From Metallyticus violacea (Eukaryota; Arthropoda; Insecta; Mantodea; Metallyticidae): DNA of 64,000 nt. Location: positions 39,252,501 through 39,316,500 of the forward strand of contig CM060840.1 in assembly GCA_030762175.1 (NCBI GenBank), in the 5' to 3' direction. The notes beneath the pieces are model-generated. The model was not told the DNA's origin and did no database searches. It was given only the letters and a program-made list of their open reading frames with translations. Position 1 is the stretch's first letter. Every line of letters starts with the position of its first letter. Below are positions 49,501 to 60,690 of the stretch, piece after piece. The position numbers and the translations under genes were made by a program.

Positions 49501-51090
49501 TTTTCAGACATTAAAATCAGTTGAAATTAAATAAATATTAGCAATAAAAATTGTGAATGGTGTTTAACGCCCGTTTTTACTATTGAGGCACCATAGACGG
49601 TTAGCAATAAATGAAATGTGAAAATGAGAGAGGGATGGTGGAATGAAATCGAAAGGGTATAAGTCCAAAAAATATCGACTTTGTCCTTCACAATGCTCTA
49701 ACCAGCTGAAATTCTGCAATGATCAAGACAATAAATAGAAATGTAAAACGTTTCACACAACATTACTTTTAAAATGCTTAAATATTATTTCTGGAAAATT
49801 GAAGTAAATTAAAATAGTGCCTCTGTTTTTATGCGATTATAAAATCCATAATTTCACAATTTTCACTCATGCAATAAAACATCTAGTATACTAAAAAGCA
49901 TTAAGGTTGATCTTAATTTTAGATCAGGCATGGGAGAACTCTCACGTATTTATATTTTTCTACGTCCAGTTTGATATAATAAACTGTTTTTAGCGTTGTT
50001 GTATCGAACTTAATAGACGGCATTGCCTTTCTTGTAGTAGAAGTCATTCACAGCTGACATGACGTCATCATTAGAGAAAAGCGAAACTCATAATGTTTCT
50101 TTGGAGTTAATTGGAATAGATGGAGCCAAATCAAATGATGATTTCTGAACAAACATGAAGTCAGTTATCGACCATTAAAATGTCTATTTTCCACAAATTA
50201 GGTACAAGTTATATGTAACGGATTGTTTTAAAAGAGACACCTTGCTATAATTTTCAGCAGATTTAATTTCTTTCTTTTTTCTTTTCATTTTTTTTTTCAT
50301 TTTTTTCTTAGATTCCTTACATTGACATATATGTGACATTTCCATGTGTGGGCCTTCTTGTAGTTTCATATCCGTTGCATTGAAATTCCTCAAATAAATG
50401 CATAAGATGAAACAATATTCCTTTACACGCTAACAATTTTTATTGTTAAAGTTCTGCACTATAACTATAATAGCAAGTATATTATACCCTTATTTAGGTT
50501 CGCAGATTTCTAAAATATTTTATTATATTTCAAAATATATATCCGACATATCCATTTGATAAAAGTCATATATTTACATATATTTATTTATATATTTTTT
50601 AAATTTTGAACTTAAGTGAAATATACATACACCTTCTTTGGTATGTAATGAACAACACTACTATAATTTTCAAGGCACCTAAATATTTTCATGACAAGGT
50701 TTATGACTGAAGCTAAAAGTGATATTATTATAAAATGGAGATTAGTTTTTGAAATATTTATCAAGATATGTGAGATTGTTAATAACTCAAAATTTATAAA
50801 TAGAATTAAGCATCCTTTTTGAGATGTTCTTTTAGAAATAGAATAAATGTGACGTTATTGAGAGTTCAGTTTTTATTCATTTATTTAATGCCAATTTAAA
50901 AACGATGTAAAAGTACTTAGAATGGTATAGACTATAGATCCTTATCTAAATCATGATGCTTATAGGCGTGTATATAAAATCACAATCTATTTTCGGATAG
51001 AGACAGAAAATGAAACAAAATATTACTTACCCAATTATAGAGCTATTTTGTAGTAAAATTAAAGCAACTATTCTTCGTTGTCATAAAGAG
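46581..51090. other. Long stretch without recognised genes
   Basis: Open frames of 60-76 codons (for example 48613-48804 minus, 48943-49173 plus, 50184-50393 minus) show no known domain; the last is a product of an A/G-rich tract. Less AT-rich patches lie near 47190-47300 and 48350-48760. I see no repeat shared with the rest of the window, but decayed repeats are likely. Confidence 0.4.
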
Positions 51091-51094
51091 TACC

Positions 51095-52010
51095 ACATCT
51101 CAATTAATGGGTTTCCAAGTGAGTACCATCTGTGTCTCTGCAAAGCTCATATCGCACAGCGGTTTCATGCAAAACATTTTCCAACATCCTTGGAGTAATT
51201 TGTGTAACTGTTTTGCCGAATGCGGTCTTTCAGCACTATCAAATCATTAATTTTACTAATCATAATTTTACATATCACTAATCATTGAATTGGCCTTGCA
51301 CGAAGTTTGCATAGTGACACGGTGCTCCATCCTGCTGGAATACATCATGAATGATAGAATCTTGATTCAGCAAAAATTGTTATCTACTTGTTCGAGCATA
51401 TCAAGGTAAACAGTCCCTGTTATTGTGTTTTCAGCAAAAGAAAAAATACTGTGCACTTGTGAGATTGTCATTCCAAGTCGCACAATAATCTATTGATGAA
51501 GCTGTTGTCTTCCATTTCACAAATTCCTGTAATTTTTCATGTGACAGTTTTGTCGGTTGACCTTGCCAAAGTGTGGGAGGTAGCTTCATCACTAAAGAGA
51601 ACGTGTTCCATAAACGTTCGCCATAGCTGCTCATGTTGGGTAATCTTCTTTGTGAAGGCCATGTAGGATCTGAATATGGTAGGCTTTGTTCCCTAATCCT
51701 GTCTTCAAAATCTTATGGATAGTTTCTCTGAGACTCTGGAGCCACTCGGATGCTCTGCTTGGTTCCTTTTCAAACAGTTAATGTGTCAATTCAACACTTT
51801 GGTCTGGTGAACTGGGACGCCTTCTTCTATTCGCATTAAGAACATATCTCATTGCGTAAAATTTACGGAACAACTCTGAAATCGCTTAATCGGTAGGTCC
51901 TGGTTTGTGGAAACGTCGCTGAAATCTCTGTCATTAATGTTTCACTTGGAACCTTGGATACGAAATTCACGACTAGGAGACCTTCTTCTTTATTCATTGT
52001 TGTTCATTAA
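51095..52010 (-). pseudogene. Tc1/mariner-superfamily transposase with internal deletion
   Basis: Minus-strand blocks appear in order from right to left on the map. At about 51530-51620 FSDEAT-type sequence (first catalytic region, broken) runs into FGKVNRQNCH. About 51400-51470 reads ENTITGTVYLDMLEQ and about 51300-51350 QDGAPCHYANFVQGQF (second catalytic aspartate). From about 51230 downward DLIVLKDRIRQTVTQITPRML and HETAVRYELCR form the C-terminus. The block SPDLTPxDFFLWG with the third aspartate is absent, because the sequence passes from the second block to the C-terminus in too little space. Stops and frameshifts also occur. It is inactive. Confidence 0.75.
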
Positions 52011-52925
52011 CTGTAATATAAATCACATAGGCCACGAAATCCAAAAATGGATGGTGAGTTTATGGACGTATTAGAAATTAACTGTATAAGAATTGAAAAA
52101 GTTTGGTTCTTAGGGTAATTTTAATCATGTATACTTCCTCACTAATAAATCAATATTTTTTTTTAAATTATGATATTAAGAAAACCAAAACTTTTTGTTT
52201 ACCTAGTGTCAAATCAAACAGCCTGAAATGACTAAAAATAAAAAGGAAAAGTGTCATATGAAAATGGGAATGCGTTCAAAATCATAAATGGTAATGGAAG
52301 AAATGTGTTCTGTACATAAGGTTAGAGGGACACTTTACTTTCGACTTCTCAGAAAAGAAGAAAACTTAACAATACATTCACAAATAATATGAATGAAATG
52401 TAGGTATAATAAGATATTTATTTTAAACAAATTGAAATATTATTAATCGATATCAGTAATGATATGCTTTTTTTAAAAAACTAGTTATATGCAAATAGCA
52501 GTGATTAAATTTGTTTGGGATGTTTTTAGTGTGTATCGAATACTTCAGCCAACACCGTGAGAGTCATAGAGTGCTTTCTATTCAGTTGCGTGACCAGAAA
52601 ATCATTATTGGGCACCGTCGGGACGCCATGCCTGTTTTCTACTTCAACCAATCACGTCATTTCCATATACTTTTATAATCCCCACCTGTACTGCATTGTA
52701 TGTCAACCCCACCCTAATAGGTAACAGACCACCTCCTGCGTGACAAACCAACAAGCGCACTCCATTTTATAAGTTATCGTATTTCTTTACAGCCTTCCAC
52801 TGAAGGAGTTTTGTCACCTACGTCTTGTCGTTTTCTTTTATCTCCATCCCTTCAACATCACATCATGGCATTCTGCCACAGTCACAGGCAAAATTTTGAA
52901 ACCTTGCTCCTACTATTTCACTTAA
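52011..52925. other. Non-coding stretch, no gene recognised
   Basis: AT-rich. A more balanced patch at about 52540-52780 has no recognisable repeat or gene. Confidence 0.45.
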
Positions 52926-53290
52926 TTGTTTTTTAGTTTGTTTTTTTTCTTCGCCATGACATCATTTATTACATTGCTGTACTTTTTCTTTCTTTATGCT
53001 TTTTTCTTTTCTTTTTCTACTCCACATTTTTCCCCCTCAGTCGTCTGCATGTTACTTATAAAGTTCTGTTTCTTTTACTTCATTTCTGCATTCTTTATTT
53101 CTTGTTACATTTTCTCCTTTCTTTTTCTCATTTTTCTTTTGCCTAGTTTTCATTTACTTTCTTCAAAGTTTCATTCTTTTTCAATTATTACCTACCTTTG
53201 TTTCTGGTTTCCTTACAGCCCTTACTCTTCTATTTTCCTTTTTCTGTCATTCTTCTCTATTTTCTATTCTTTTTCTTAACTTTCTTTTTC
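52926..53290. repeat. Pyrimidine-rich tract
   Basis: About 360 bp are almost entirely T and C on the plus strand. The 117-codon frame across it (Phe, Ser, Leu) lacks stops only because of this composition. It resembles the tract at 43.5-44.0 kb, including a ccctcag-cgt block in both, so the two may be related. Confidence 0.6.
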
Positions 53291-56200
53291 CTGATTATCT
53301 TGCTATTAGTATCTAACAATGATTACATAAAACTGCTCTTTTAACCGTTTGAAATTAATGTAACTGTATTAATGCACATCTATTCTTGAATAATTAATCG
53401 CGAGTTGCAATACCAAAGGAAAAACACTCAAAGATAGATATATTCTTTGTACTAACTTAGGTGGTAAGAAAAGCATGTGGTACCCCTAATGCTTCTCCCC
53501 TCCCCCTTCCTTTGGAACTGTTGATTTCAATCAAACATTGCATGTTTCGTTTTAGAAACTATATATTATTATGACATACACCATAGTGTCTAAATCCTAC
53601 ATATATAGTGCAGAAAATAATGTGTGCTTTTTACCTTTCAGAAGCCCCAGTGATAATGCTTGACTGAGATTCGCTCTTCAATCCCTAAGCAGTGGCTCTT
53701 CTGTCCACCCTTTGCTAAGGTAAGGTGTTCAACCTTAATACTGAAATTATATAAGTCTGGAAATAATATTTATGTGCACAAACAAGAAAATTATGACGAA
53801 AATGCTTTAGTCTTCCCTTCAGACAACATAATAGCATCAATGAAATGTTATACTTGTTATCAAATACAACTCAATTAAAAAAAAACTTACTGGCGTTATT
53901 TGGAACGGTTGAATCAATTAACGGCATCTCTCTTCTAATATAAAGAATTAAGAATTTTTTTTTCGTAACTAACAGAGACAACCAAATAGATAATATCAAA
54001 CTAAATTGTAATTATTTCTGTGAAAAATAATATATATTCTCACAATATTGAATAAATTATTCTTAGTCTGAAGATGAAACATCAATATGTTTTGAATTTA
54101 GTATTTATTTATAAAAAAAAAGCTCCTTTTGACATTTTCTGTATATAAAATTAATTAATCAAGAAGTAAGAATCGTTGTTAAGTACAAATACTCTGTGAA
54201 TAATCTCAACTCTAAAGTATAAGTACAACTTGGCGCCACCGTGGTGTTAACAGCGCTACCAAGTAGTATTTCACATTGTTCATCTGTACTATCTCTAACT
54301 TATGCACACCAGGAAAGTATATAGTAATTTTTAACTGCATCCACAAAATAAAACAATGTCTCTTACCTCGTTATAGTAAGAGGCTTTCAATAGCTACACA
54401 CAATAGCAAATGGTGCCGGGCTTCCATTAAGTCATTTCGTCACTAGACGATATGTGAATACCGACTTCTGTATTACGTTACCGCAATCTGGTATATTTTT
54501 CAAGAATTAGTTTATTGGCGTCATTTATCTTAGTCATGTTACGAATAAACTTGCTTGAGGCATAATGAGGCAGCCGCAACCAAGTCATAGCAATATTCTC
54601 ACCATAGGCCGTGATGACGGTACTAGATATTCCTGTCAATGTAACTTTTTAGCATAACGAAATTAACAAATAAAAACCAAACTTAGAAATTCTCTTAAAA
54701 CTAAGAAGATATGCAGTTTTATTATTAATAAAGGTCCTTTCTCGTCCTTATGGATTCGCCTGTTGTCATCCTCTCTCTCTATATGGTATCGATTTTCCAG
54801 ATATTTTATTTTGTATTTTTATTGTGATAACCGGTTTAGATCTATTTGTTAACGCTGAATTGCATAGTGACGTTGTTCCTCTTTATAAATTATTAATGTT
54901 GAGATAAAATAAATTTTAATATTCCCAAGCCTTGTTTGCAAGCGCTGGTTCAACTAATCTCTTTTTTTTTAAAAAAAACAAACATTTACCGAATAATCCA
55001 TAAATAACAGCAGTAAATTTATGTTTTAATACCTTGGAATTGTTAGTGTAATGTACGTTGTAAGGGATGAAATGTATCAACTTCACATAAAAATGAAATC
55101 CATGAAAAAATATCTAAAGCTTTGCCGTAAGTAACTAACTGCCTACGTCATTACTACCTCATACTCTGTACAGTTGCTGCAGAAACACAGTCCGTTGAAG
55201 AAAGCACTTAATTACAGTGGTTGTCTCGTTTTGCGTGTTAAACAACCACTAAAAAGTATATACACTTTCAAACACATTATCACTTATACAGCACATTTTT
55301 AGGTGCTAATGACAGGTACCTATGTCTTAATACTGTAATACTGCTCACTGTTTATAAAATTTAAACGCGACTGTACCATGTTTCCACCATGTGCAACATC
55401 CCGCTTCTCGCAATTACCGTTTTCTCGTCAACAACTACACTAGTGGTTAACACAGAATATAGCCCGTTTTAATTCCATTACTGACAACCAGTTTTAAAAA
55501 GGCCTAATTATGAATATCTCAACTGTGATCTTCAGTTGGTGTTTCTAATAATTATGTGAACTTTTCTATTAAAAATGCAGCAGAAAGTGGACATTTTTAT
55601 GCATTTCATTGTTTGTGTATAATATTTGCAATTTCTGAACCCGTTCCACAAATATGTGTTATGGATTATTCCAATGTATGCTTTGGAGAACAGAAGTGAT
55701 ACTAAGCTGTCAGTAGCAGAAAAAAGGCAAACCAGAAGCGACATTTTCAGAAAGGAACTAACATTACAGTGATTACGTACAAGAATGACTTCGAAATGCT
55801 GAATCATTAGCAAAACAAATGTAATTTAATATCAACTTTTAATCGAAGTTTCGATTTTGTAGCACGCTGAAACAAATAAATATATAAATAGAGAATGTTG
55901 AATACTTACAGACCATAATGACTCGAAGAACCAGATAGCTAAAAAGATACTAACAAAGGCTGCTGTAACCTCAGACAACGTTTAAGTATTTTACTTGTGT
56001 CATATTCAATGGATATTGACACTACAGGATTAGTTTTTTCCTTCCTGAAGACATCTAGCAGCGATTTGTCCCTGCTTTAAGCACCATGCTGGATTCACCA
56101 AGGAGGGAATTGCCAACTTTTCTTGTATTGTTCCCTAACTACGACCTAACAAAACTTCTGTGTCTATATAGTTTAGAGCTAATTATAGTACAAAAGGAAT

Positions 56201-58638
56201 AATTAATTAATACTTTTTGATATTGCCAGCGAACTTAAATGCCCTCCTTTCATTGCAGAATTCTGGAAGCTAACTCTGCTCGAACAGATTCCTTTTTGAC
56301 CTGATGAGTACTTATTTTTCACCTTCTGCAACAATGAACCCATTGCTTAAATATTGTTCTGAAAACAGCCCTAAGATGACAAAGATGTCCTTAGCACTCT
56401 TAAAAATAACAAAGTACATCTACGGCCTAAATGCATACCTGAATAGGTCAATAATTAGTTGTATTTGAATTGGCAATGACCCTGAAATTAAAGTGAGTTT
56501 CAACACTGTGTTGTTATGCTGGGCTACCAAATGTAAGTGTACTACGCATTTAATTCACTCTGTGTATAAAGTAATACTCTGCAATCTGCTACAGTTTAAT
56601 TAAATACTTTCCTGACGTGTTATCCGTGGGTTATGCTTCACCGTTCACCGTAATGGAACATTTTTAACTAACGGTTTTTTAAACGTGCAAGATTTACTGT
56701 TTCAGCTGCGTCTCTAATGTTTATTATATTTTATTTGTGATTGTCATTTTATAACAATAGTTTATTACAATTTATAACACTGCAGTATATTGTCAGCGCT
56801 TCCAAGAAAGTTGACAAGGAGTCTCACAAATATCTGATATTCCATGACACTACTACTACTGCAGGTGGCTATTTTAAACATTTCCTGCAATGTGAAACTG
56901 CTCCACATAGCTGGGGTACAAACAAGAGTTTAACTCGGATGCAAGGTCAAATGGAACAGATTCTTATAGGTATTGTTTTCGTTGTTTTTGTCTGTTCTAT
57001 CTACCACTGAAGTGGGCCCTGCATATTGTGACACTTCCTGTATATCTACAGAATAATCGTGCAGTTCACTCGGCCGCCCGGTATTCAAGTTCCACGCTTG
57101 ACTGATAGATAGCGACTAAATACGTACTTCCTTTCAGTTCGCGCACCACTGCATGATTCTTTATGCTAATGGAGCAATTGCCGTAATGTGAAGTAGGGAA
57201 ACAAAACACGTCCAGAAACCGTTTTGTCTGGCACAAACGTTAGTACGATCAATGGATGGCATCCAGACCCTCTCGGTAAAAGATAAATGATCCACACAAC
57301 TACAGTGCTGCATAAACATTTGCCATTTTTTTTTAATTTCTCGTCAGTTCATTGTGTTTTTTTTTTTTTCTCCTCCTAATGTAATAAATTGATATTATGC
57401 TCTCCAAGAAAAATGTCTTTATTATCTCACCCCATTCAAAGTATTCACTTACAAAATTCGTCCTTCCCGTTAGATTTATTAAAGGATAATACTTCCTAAT
57501 GTGGGAGATAATCCAAAAATTCTAACTGGAAAATTCAACTGTACAGCCTTTACATTAAAATGTGCTTTTACTGCAATATATGTAAAACTGCAACTTTACA
57601 TTTTGGATTTAGAGCTTACTTACTAAGTTAAACTTTTATATTTTAATTTAAACCAATTCTGTTAATGATTAGCACGTCTAGGTTTAAAGCAGATGTAATA
57701 TACTTTTGGAGTGCTTTTGAAGCATTGGAGAATTCTAATGTAGTGTTTATGGTAATTTTTGCTTAATAATGTTATCGTTCTATTAGAGTTACTTTTTCTG
57801 AAAGTCACATAACTCAAATAAATCGGCTAGAACTCTAGACGGTTTTTTTTTTTTTTTGAAAGGTTAAGCTGTGCACATATTTATGATGACTAGTGGAATA
57901 GCAAGATTCAAAGGCATGAAAATAATTTAATTTCATAATATCTCTGAAATAAGTTTTTGCTTGAACCGGCGAAATATGATAGCATTATTTTGTCCCGGCA
58001 TTAAATATCAGAAAGAGTTTGTTCAAACGAAATCAGCAATTGGAGAAGGTGCTGGAGGTCTTAATCTGTAAGTGTTTTCAACTAAACATTCACATTCTTT
58101 TCTGTCTTAATCACTGTTCAGAAATGAATTCCTTTGAGATGAAATAAGTTAAGAAAAAATAAAGAAGAAAAGTTATTCATATGAATGGATTGTACGATCA
58201 CAGAAACATCCATTTTGATCAAATAGTTTATATGTAAACGACAGAATTGTGGTGCCTTTTATTTATTTTATTGATTTATTTATTAAGTAACAATCGTCGA
58301 AACTGACACTATAGACTGATGACAAAAGAATGCAAATATGAAAGTGTAAAAGTAGTTGAAATATAGGACAATTATAAATTTTTTAACAGAATATGTTTAG
58401 CATATATCACATTTACATTTTATCCCATGTTAAATTTTCATAAATAATAATAATATTTCTTAATAAAACTAATATGTGTTGATTTTTGATTAAGTTCGAA
58501 CAAAAATTATTCACTTGAAAGATATTCACTGCTTCAGAGTGTTATTTTTCTGTAGTTGTATCGCTAGTTGGGTATTTTTATTTAACAAACAGATAGTTGC
58601 CACTGTTAGTAAATAATATTGAATCCCTACTTATACTG
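53291..58638. other. No firm gene; possible exon at 56786-56969
   Basis: The only protein-like stretch is 56786-56969 on the plus strand. A polypyrimidine-type acceptor (ataacactgcag) precedes it and a donor (TATAG|GTATTG) follows. Between them runs 61 codons including HKYLIFHDTTTT and LQCETAPHSWGTNKS. I recognise no family. A minus-strand frame of 93 codons (55532-55813) has no domain. T-runs lie at about 57336-57370 and 57843-57858. The rest is AT-rich. Confidence 0.2.
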
Positions 58639-58639
58639 G

Positions 58640-59048
58640 CGTGTAAATCTTCTTTACCCTCCTCCAATATTAGGACTTACACTCCCTGGGGGTTAAAAAC
58701 CAATGCGGGTCAATCGCCTGTTGGGGAGTTAGTTATCTCCGGATGCACGTAGAGCACAAATACATACTGAAAGAATGTACATGGATGATCATCCAATGTC
58801 AAGGCCGCATGGAAGACATCACAAATTCACAAAGATGCAGACACGCGAAAAGAGAAGGAATGAAAATGAATAAAGAATTTGAACGTGAGTTCATGACAGA
58901 GAAATGCTGTTCCGGCATTTTCTTTTCTGAAAATGGAGTGGAGAAAACCACGAGAAATCTCGGCCAGTTTAGTCTACCACAGGATTTGAATCTAGGACCT
59001 CCCGAATACGAGTACCAAGTATTACTGTCTGAGTCATCTCACTCGATT
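58640..59048 (-). mobile_element. SINE family C-like, minus strand
   Basis: Read on the minus strand from 59044, the head tgactcagacag (A box, about 59026-59037) and agattcaaatcc (B box, about 58983-58994) form a tRNA-like region. The body gatttctcgtggttttctcc and aatgccggaac (58904-58967) is shared with 40487-40560. The element seems to continue to about 58640 (accccaacaggcgattgacc-type sequence on the minus strand). A 105-codon plus-strand open frame here is a shadow. Target-site duplication not found. Confidence 0.6.
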
Positions 59049-59604
59049 ATTAAGGGATAAATCATCTACCGTTGTTAAAAATAGGAATGACCCTAACTCT
59101 GATCTTTGGGATGCACCAGTATTCACGGTTTAGAATATTCATCCTTGTAGAAAAATCGTTGTGTTCAATTTCTTAATTAAGAGCCAATAAAGCTTAATTC
59201 TGGTCCAGTAATACCATAATAATAAAGTTTTAAAAGAACTAAGTCTTAGGATATATATATATCTCACACGATATAACATAAGAATAGCAATCCAGGTTTA
59301 TAATTTTGGAATGAAAAGTACTATATAACCATTATTCCAAAAGCTTCATACAGTTATAGATTTAACTAAGAAAAGATAGTCAATTTATTTATTTGATAAA
59401 GTAGCACAAACTAGAGTACTAATCTGCTATCATATAACACAAGAACCTCAACCCCAAGTTTTCCCCGAAAGAGTTACTCCAATCAATTGCGTTAATAAAT
59501 ATTATATTCCGTGAATTGGCATACTCATATTTATTGTTCATGGAGCAATACGAGATGGTATCCAGAATATTCGGGAATGGTGCTGCCATCTGATCAAAAA
59601 CTTA
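59049..59604. other. Non-coding stretch, no gene recognised
   Basis: AT-rich with a short TA tract near 59251-59262. Its right end probably holds the 3' untranslated part of the mariner element that follows on the minus strand. Confidence 0.45.
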
Positions 59605-60690
59605 CTTTGAGACTAATGACCGCTGTCAATCTCGAAGTAGTTCCCTTCTACACGTATTCATCGATCCCAGCGATTCTGTCATTTTCCAAGTGAATCTTGG
59701 AAATCATGATCTTTGAGGTTGTTTAGCACAGATAGCTTTTCTTCTTGAGTGCTCACAAGAAGAACTTGATTTTCAGTTTGGGGAATAGAGCGAAGTTGCA
59801 GGGTGCCAAATCAGGCGAGTACGGTGGGTGGGGGACAACCGTCATATTGTTTTTCGTCACAAAGCCCCTGGTGAACAAGGAATTGTGACAGGGCGCATTA
59901 TCGTGATACAACAGCCAGTTCCCTTGTCGCCAAAGTTCGGGCCGTAGTCTCCGAACGTTTTCACGTAGCCGTACAAAACGTCACAGTAGTACGTGGAATT
60001 CACTGTTTGATTTGGTGGGACGAATTCTTGTACACAATCCCCTTGGTATCGAAGAAAACGAGGAGCACGCTCTTGACTTTGCTCTTCACTTGTCTTGCTT
60101 TTTTTGGTCTTGGTAAGTTCGGGCTCTTCCATTGGGAGGATTGTTGTTTTGTCTCAGGATCATAAGCGTACATCCAGCTCTCGACTCCGGTGATGACCCT
60201 GGACAAGAGGTTGGGTCATCGGATATGGCCTGACGAAGCTCCGTGCAAACTTCAACACGCTCCGCCTTCTGATTAGCAGTCAGGATCCTTGGCACAAATT
60301 TTGCAGCGACACGATGCATGCCCAATTCATTAGTTAAAATTCGTTGGCATGTCCCATAACCAGTTCCCACTTCATAAGCAAGATCTTCAATGGTTCGACG
60401 TCGATCCTCACAACAATGTGTTGAACTTTGGCAACAATGTCAGGCGTTGTGCAGCTGAGGGCCTACCGTGTGAGCATCGTCTTCAACAGCTGTAGGGCCG
60501 GTCCTGAACCAAGCATGCCACTCAAACACAAGTGTACGGCTCCTGCTTAGTCCCACAAATAAGTGTTGAATCATTGCGAGGGTCTCCGTAGCATTTTTCC
60601 CGAGATTTGCACAGAATTTGATGCACACTTCTTTTGTAATCTTGGATCCATCGTAAAATCGCCACACACTACACACAGTGTATCATGAAA
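59605..60690 (-). pseudogene. Mariner transposase, best-preserved copy, frameshifted
   Basis: Almost the whole transposase is present on the minus strand in several frames. 60440-60676 is the N-terminal DNA-binding part (CIKFCANLGKNATETLAMIQ, FEWHAWFRTG). 60086-60370 covers the linker. 60000-60206 contains GVESWMYAYDPETKQQSSQ and ARQVKSKVKSVLLVFFDTKG. About 59894-59911 reads YHDNAP, then PPYSPDLAPCNFALFPKLK follows, and GNYFEIDSGH closes near 59610. Of the D,D34D triad the first D is V (GVES) and the third is N (APCN); only the second survives. Terminal inverted repeats were not identified. It is inactive. Confidence 0.85.

Noticed and set aside
52926..53279. 117-codon hydrophobic open frame resembling a membrane protein
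   Set aside because: The plus strand is almost pure T and C here, which avoids stop codons; the frame opens at a non-ATG codon and has no organised segments.
54220..54280. tggcgcc-containing sequence as a retroelement primer site
   Set aside because: Only seven bases match and no LTR-like sequence or coding region is nearby.
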